The notes beneath the pieces are model-generated. The model saw only the letters and a program-made list of their open reading frames with translations. It did not search any database and had not been told where the DNA came from. From positions 232,054 to 296,053 of the forward strand of contig CAKZYA010000063.1 of assembly GCA_937883755.1 (NCBI GenBank): a stretch of DNA of 64,000 nucleotides, in the 5' to 3' direction. The position numbers were made by a program, and so were the translations under genes. This document shows, piece by piece, positions 63,946-64,000 of this stretch (positions within the stretch are counted from its first letter, which is position 1; each line of letters begins with the position of its first letter). The DNA is from an uncultured Flammeovirgaceae bacterium. GTDB taxonomy: Bacteria; Bacteroidota; Bacteroidia; Cytophagales; Cyclobacteriaceae.

Positions 63946-64000
63946 CTGAACACCTGAACACCTGAACACCTGAACACCTGAACACCTGAACACCTGAACA
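63946..64000. repeat. Tandem octamer repeat (CTGAACAC)n reaching the window edge
   Basis: CTGAACAC is repeated about 6.9 times without a change from 63946 to the last base, and may continue beyond it. It sits 59 bp after the sensor kinase stop. The same motif appears singly in the hflX upstream gap (CTGAACAC near 32416), so it belongs to a dispersed intergenic family. Confidence 0.9.

Noticed and set aside
63946..64000. CRISPR array
   Set aside because: Units are eight bases with no spacers, so this is a simple tandem repeat.

Overview
The window is chromosomal DNA of a gliding or T9SS-bearing member of the Bacteroidota, most likely the order Cytophagales. The evidence is a complete porP-gldK-gldL-gldM-gldN type IX secretion block, several further T9SS-type proteins (two PorP/SprF-like proteins, two type A C-terminal sorting domains, one type B-like C-terminus), a CarboxypepD_reg-type TonB receptor, Reg_prop/Y_Y_Y sensor proteins, DUF4271 next to hemD, and genes that mostly lack Shine-Dalgarno sequences. 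No prophage, insertion sequence or CRISPR array was seen.

Layout. 1-5.3 kb: end of a sodium/solute symporter, then housekeeping genes (clpS, recR, DUF423, yggS-type PLP protein, a small membrane protein, uvrC). 5.4-15.1 kb, all on the minus strand: BamA/TamA-like outer membrane protein, DUF4271, hemD, porP, gldK, gldL, gldM, gldN. 15.2-21.2 kb, minus strand: a thiamine-related locus with pnuC-like transporter, NadR-type kinase, a TPP riboswitch, a TonB receptor, and two leaderless THI5/NMT1-like proteins around a GNAT acetyltransferase. 21.3-26.7 kb: a secreted FAD oxidoreductase broken by one in-frame stop, an operon of FKBP lipoprotein and two beta-propeller proteins, and a membrane-anchored wHTH regulator preceded by four direct repeats at an exact 11-bp period. 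26.8-33.3 kb: menB, an MDR dehydrogenase, coaX, SlyD-like FKBP, DUF481 protein, hflX, a TPR/SH3 membrane protein and tRNA-Lys.

33.6-44.2 kb is the most striking accessory unit: five overlapping genes for a phage-fibre-like secreted protein, a type B CTD-like protein, a PorP/SprF-like protein, a TPR-PD40-OmpA-LysM protein with a seven-copy internal repeat, and a propeller-type sensor kinase. It reads as a self-contained T9SS-linked cell-surface module with its own envelope anchor and sensor. A convergent TPR/YfiR pair follows. 46.2-48.5 kb has an ABC exporter flanked by two minor tRNA-Arg genes. 48.6-56.4 kb carries two large secreted FG-GAP proteins with T9SS sorting tails, one of which also has a cohesin-like domain and five cadherin-like repeats. 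56.4-64 kb has an amidase, DUF2752 and TM2 proteins, an NTF2-like protein, valS, a PhoB/PhoR-like two-component pair, and an octamer tandem repeat running off the right edge.

No gap above about 300 bases lacks a gene once tRNAs are counted. All names come from reading motifs and family resemblance; no database search was run.
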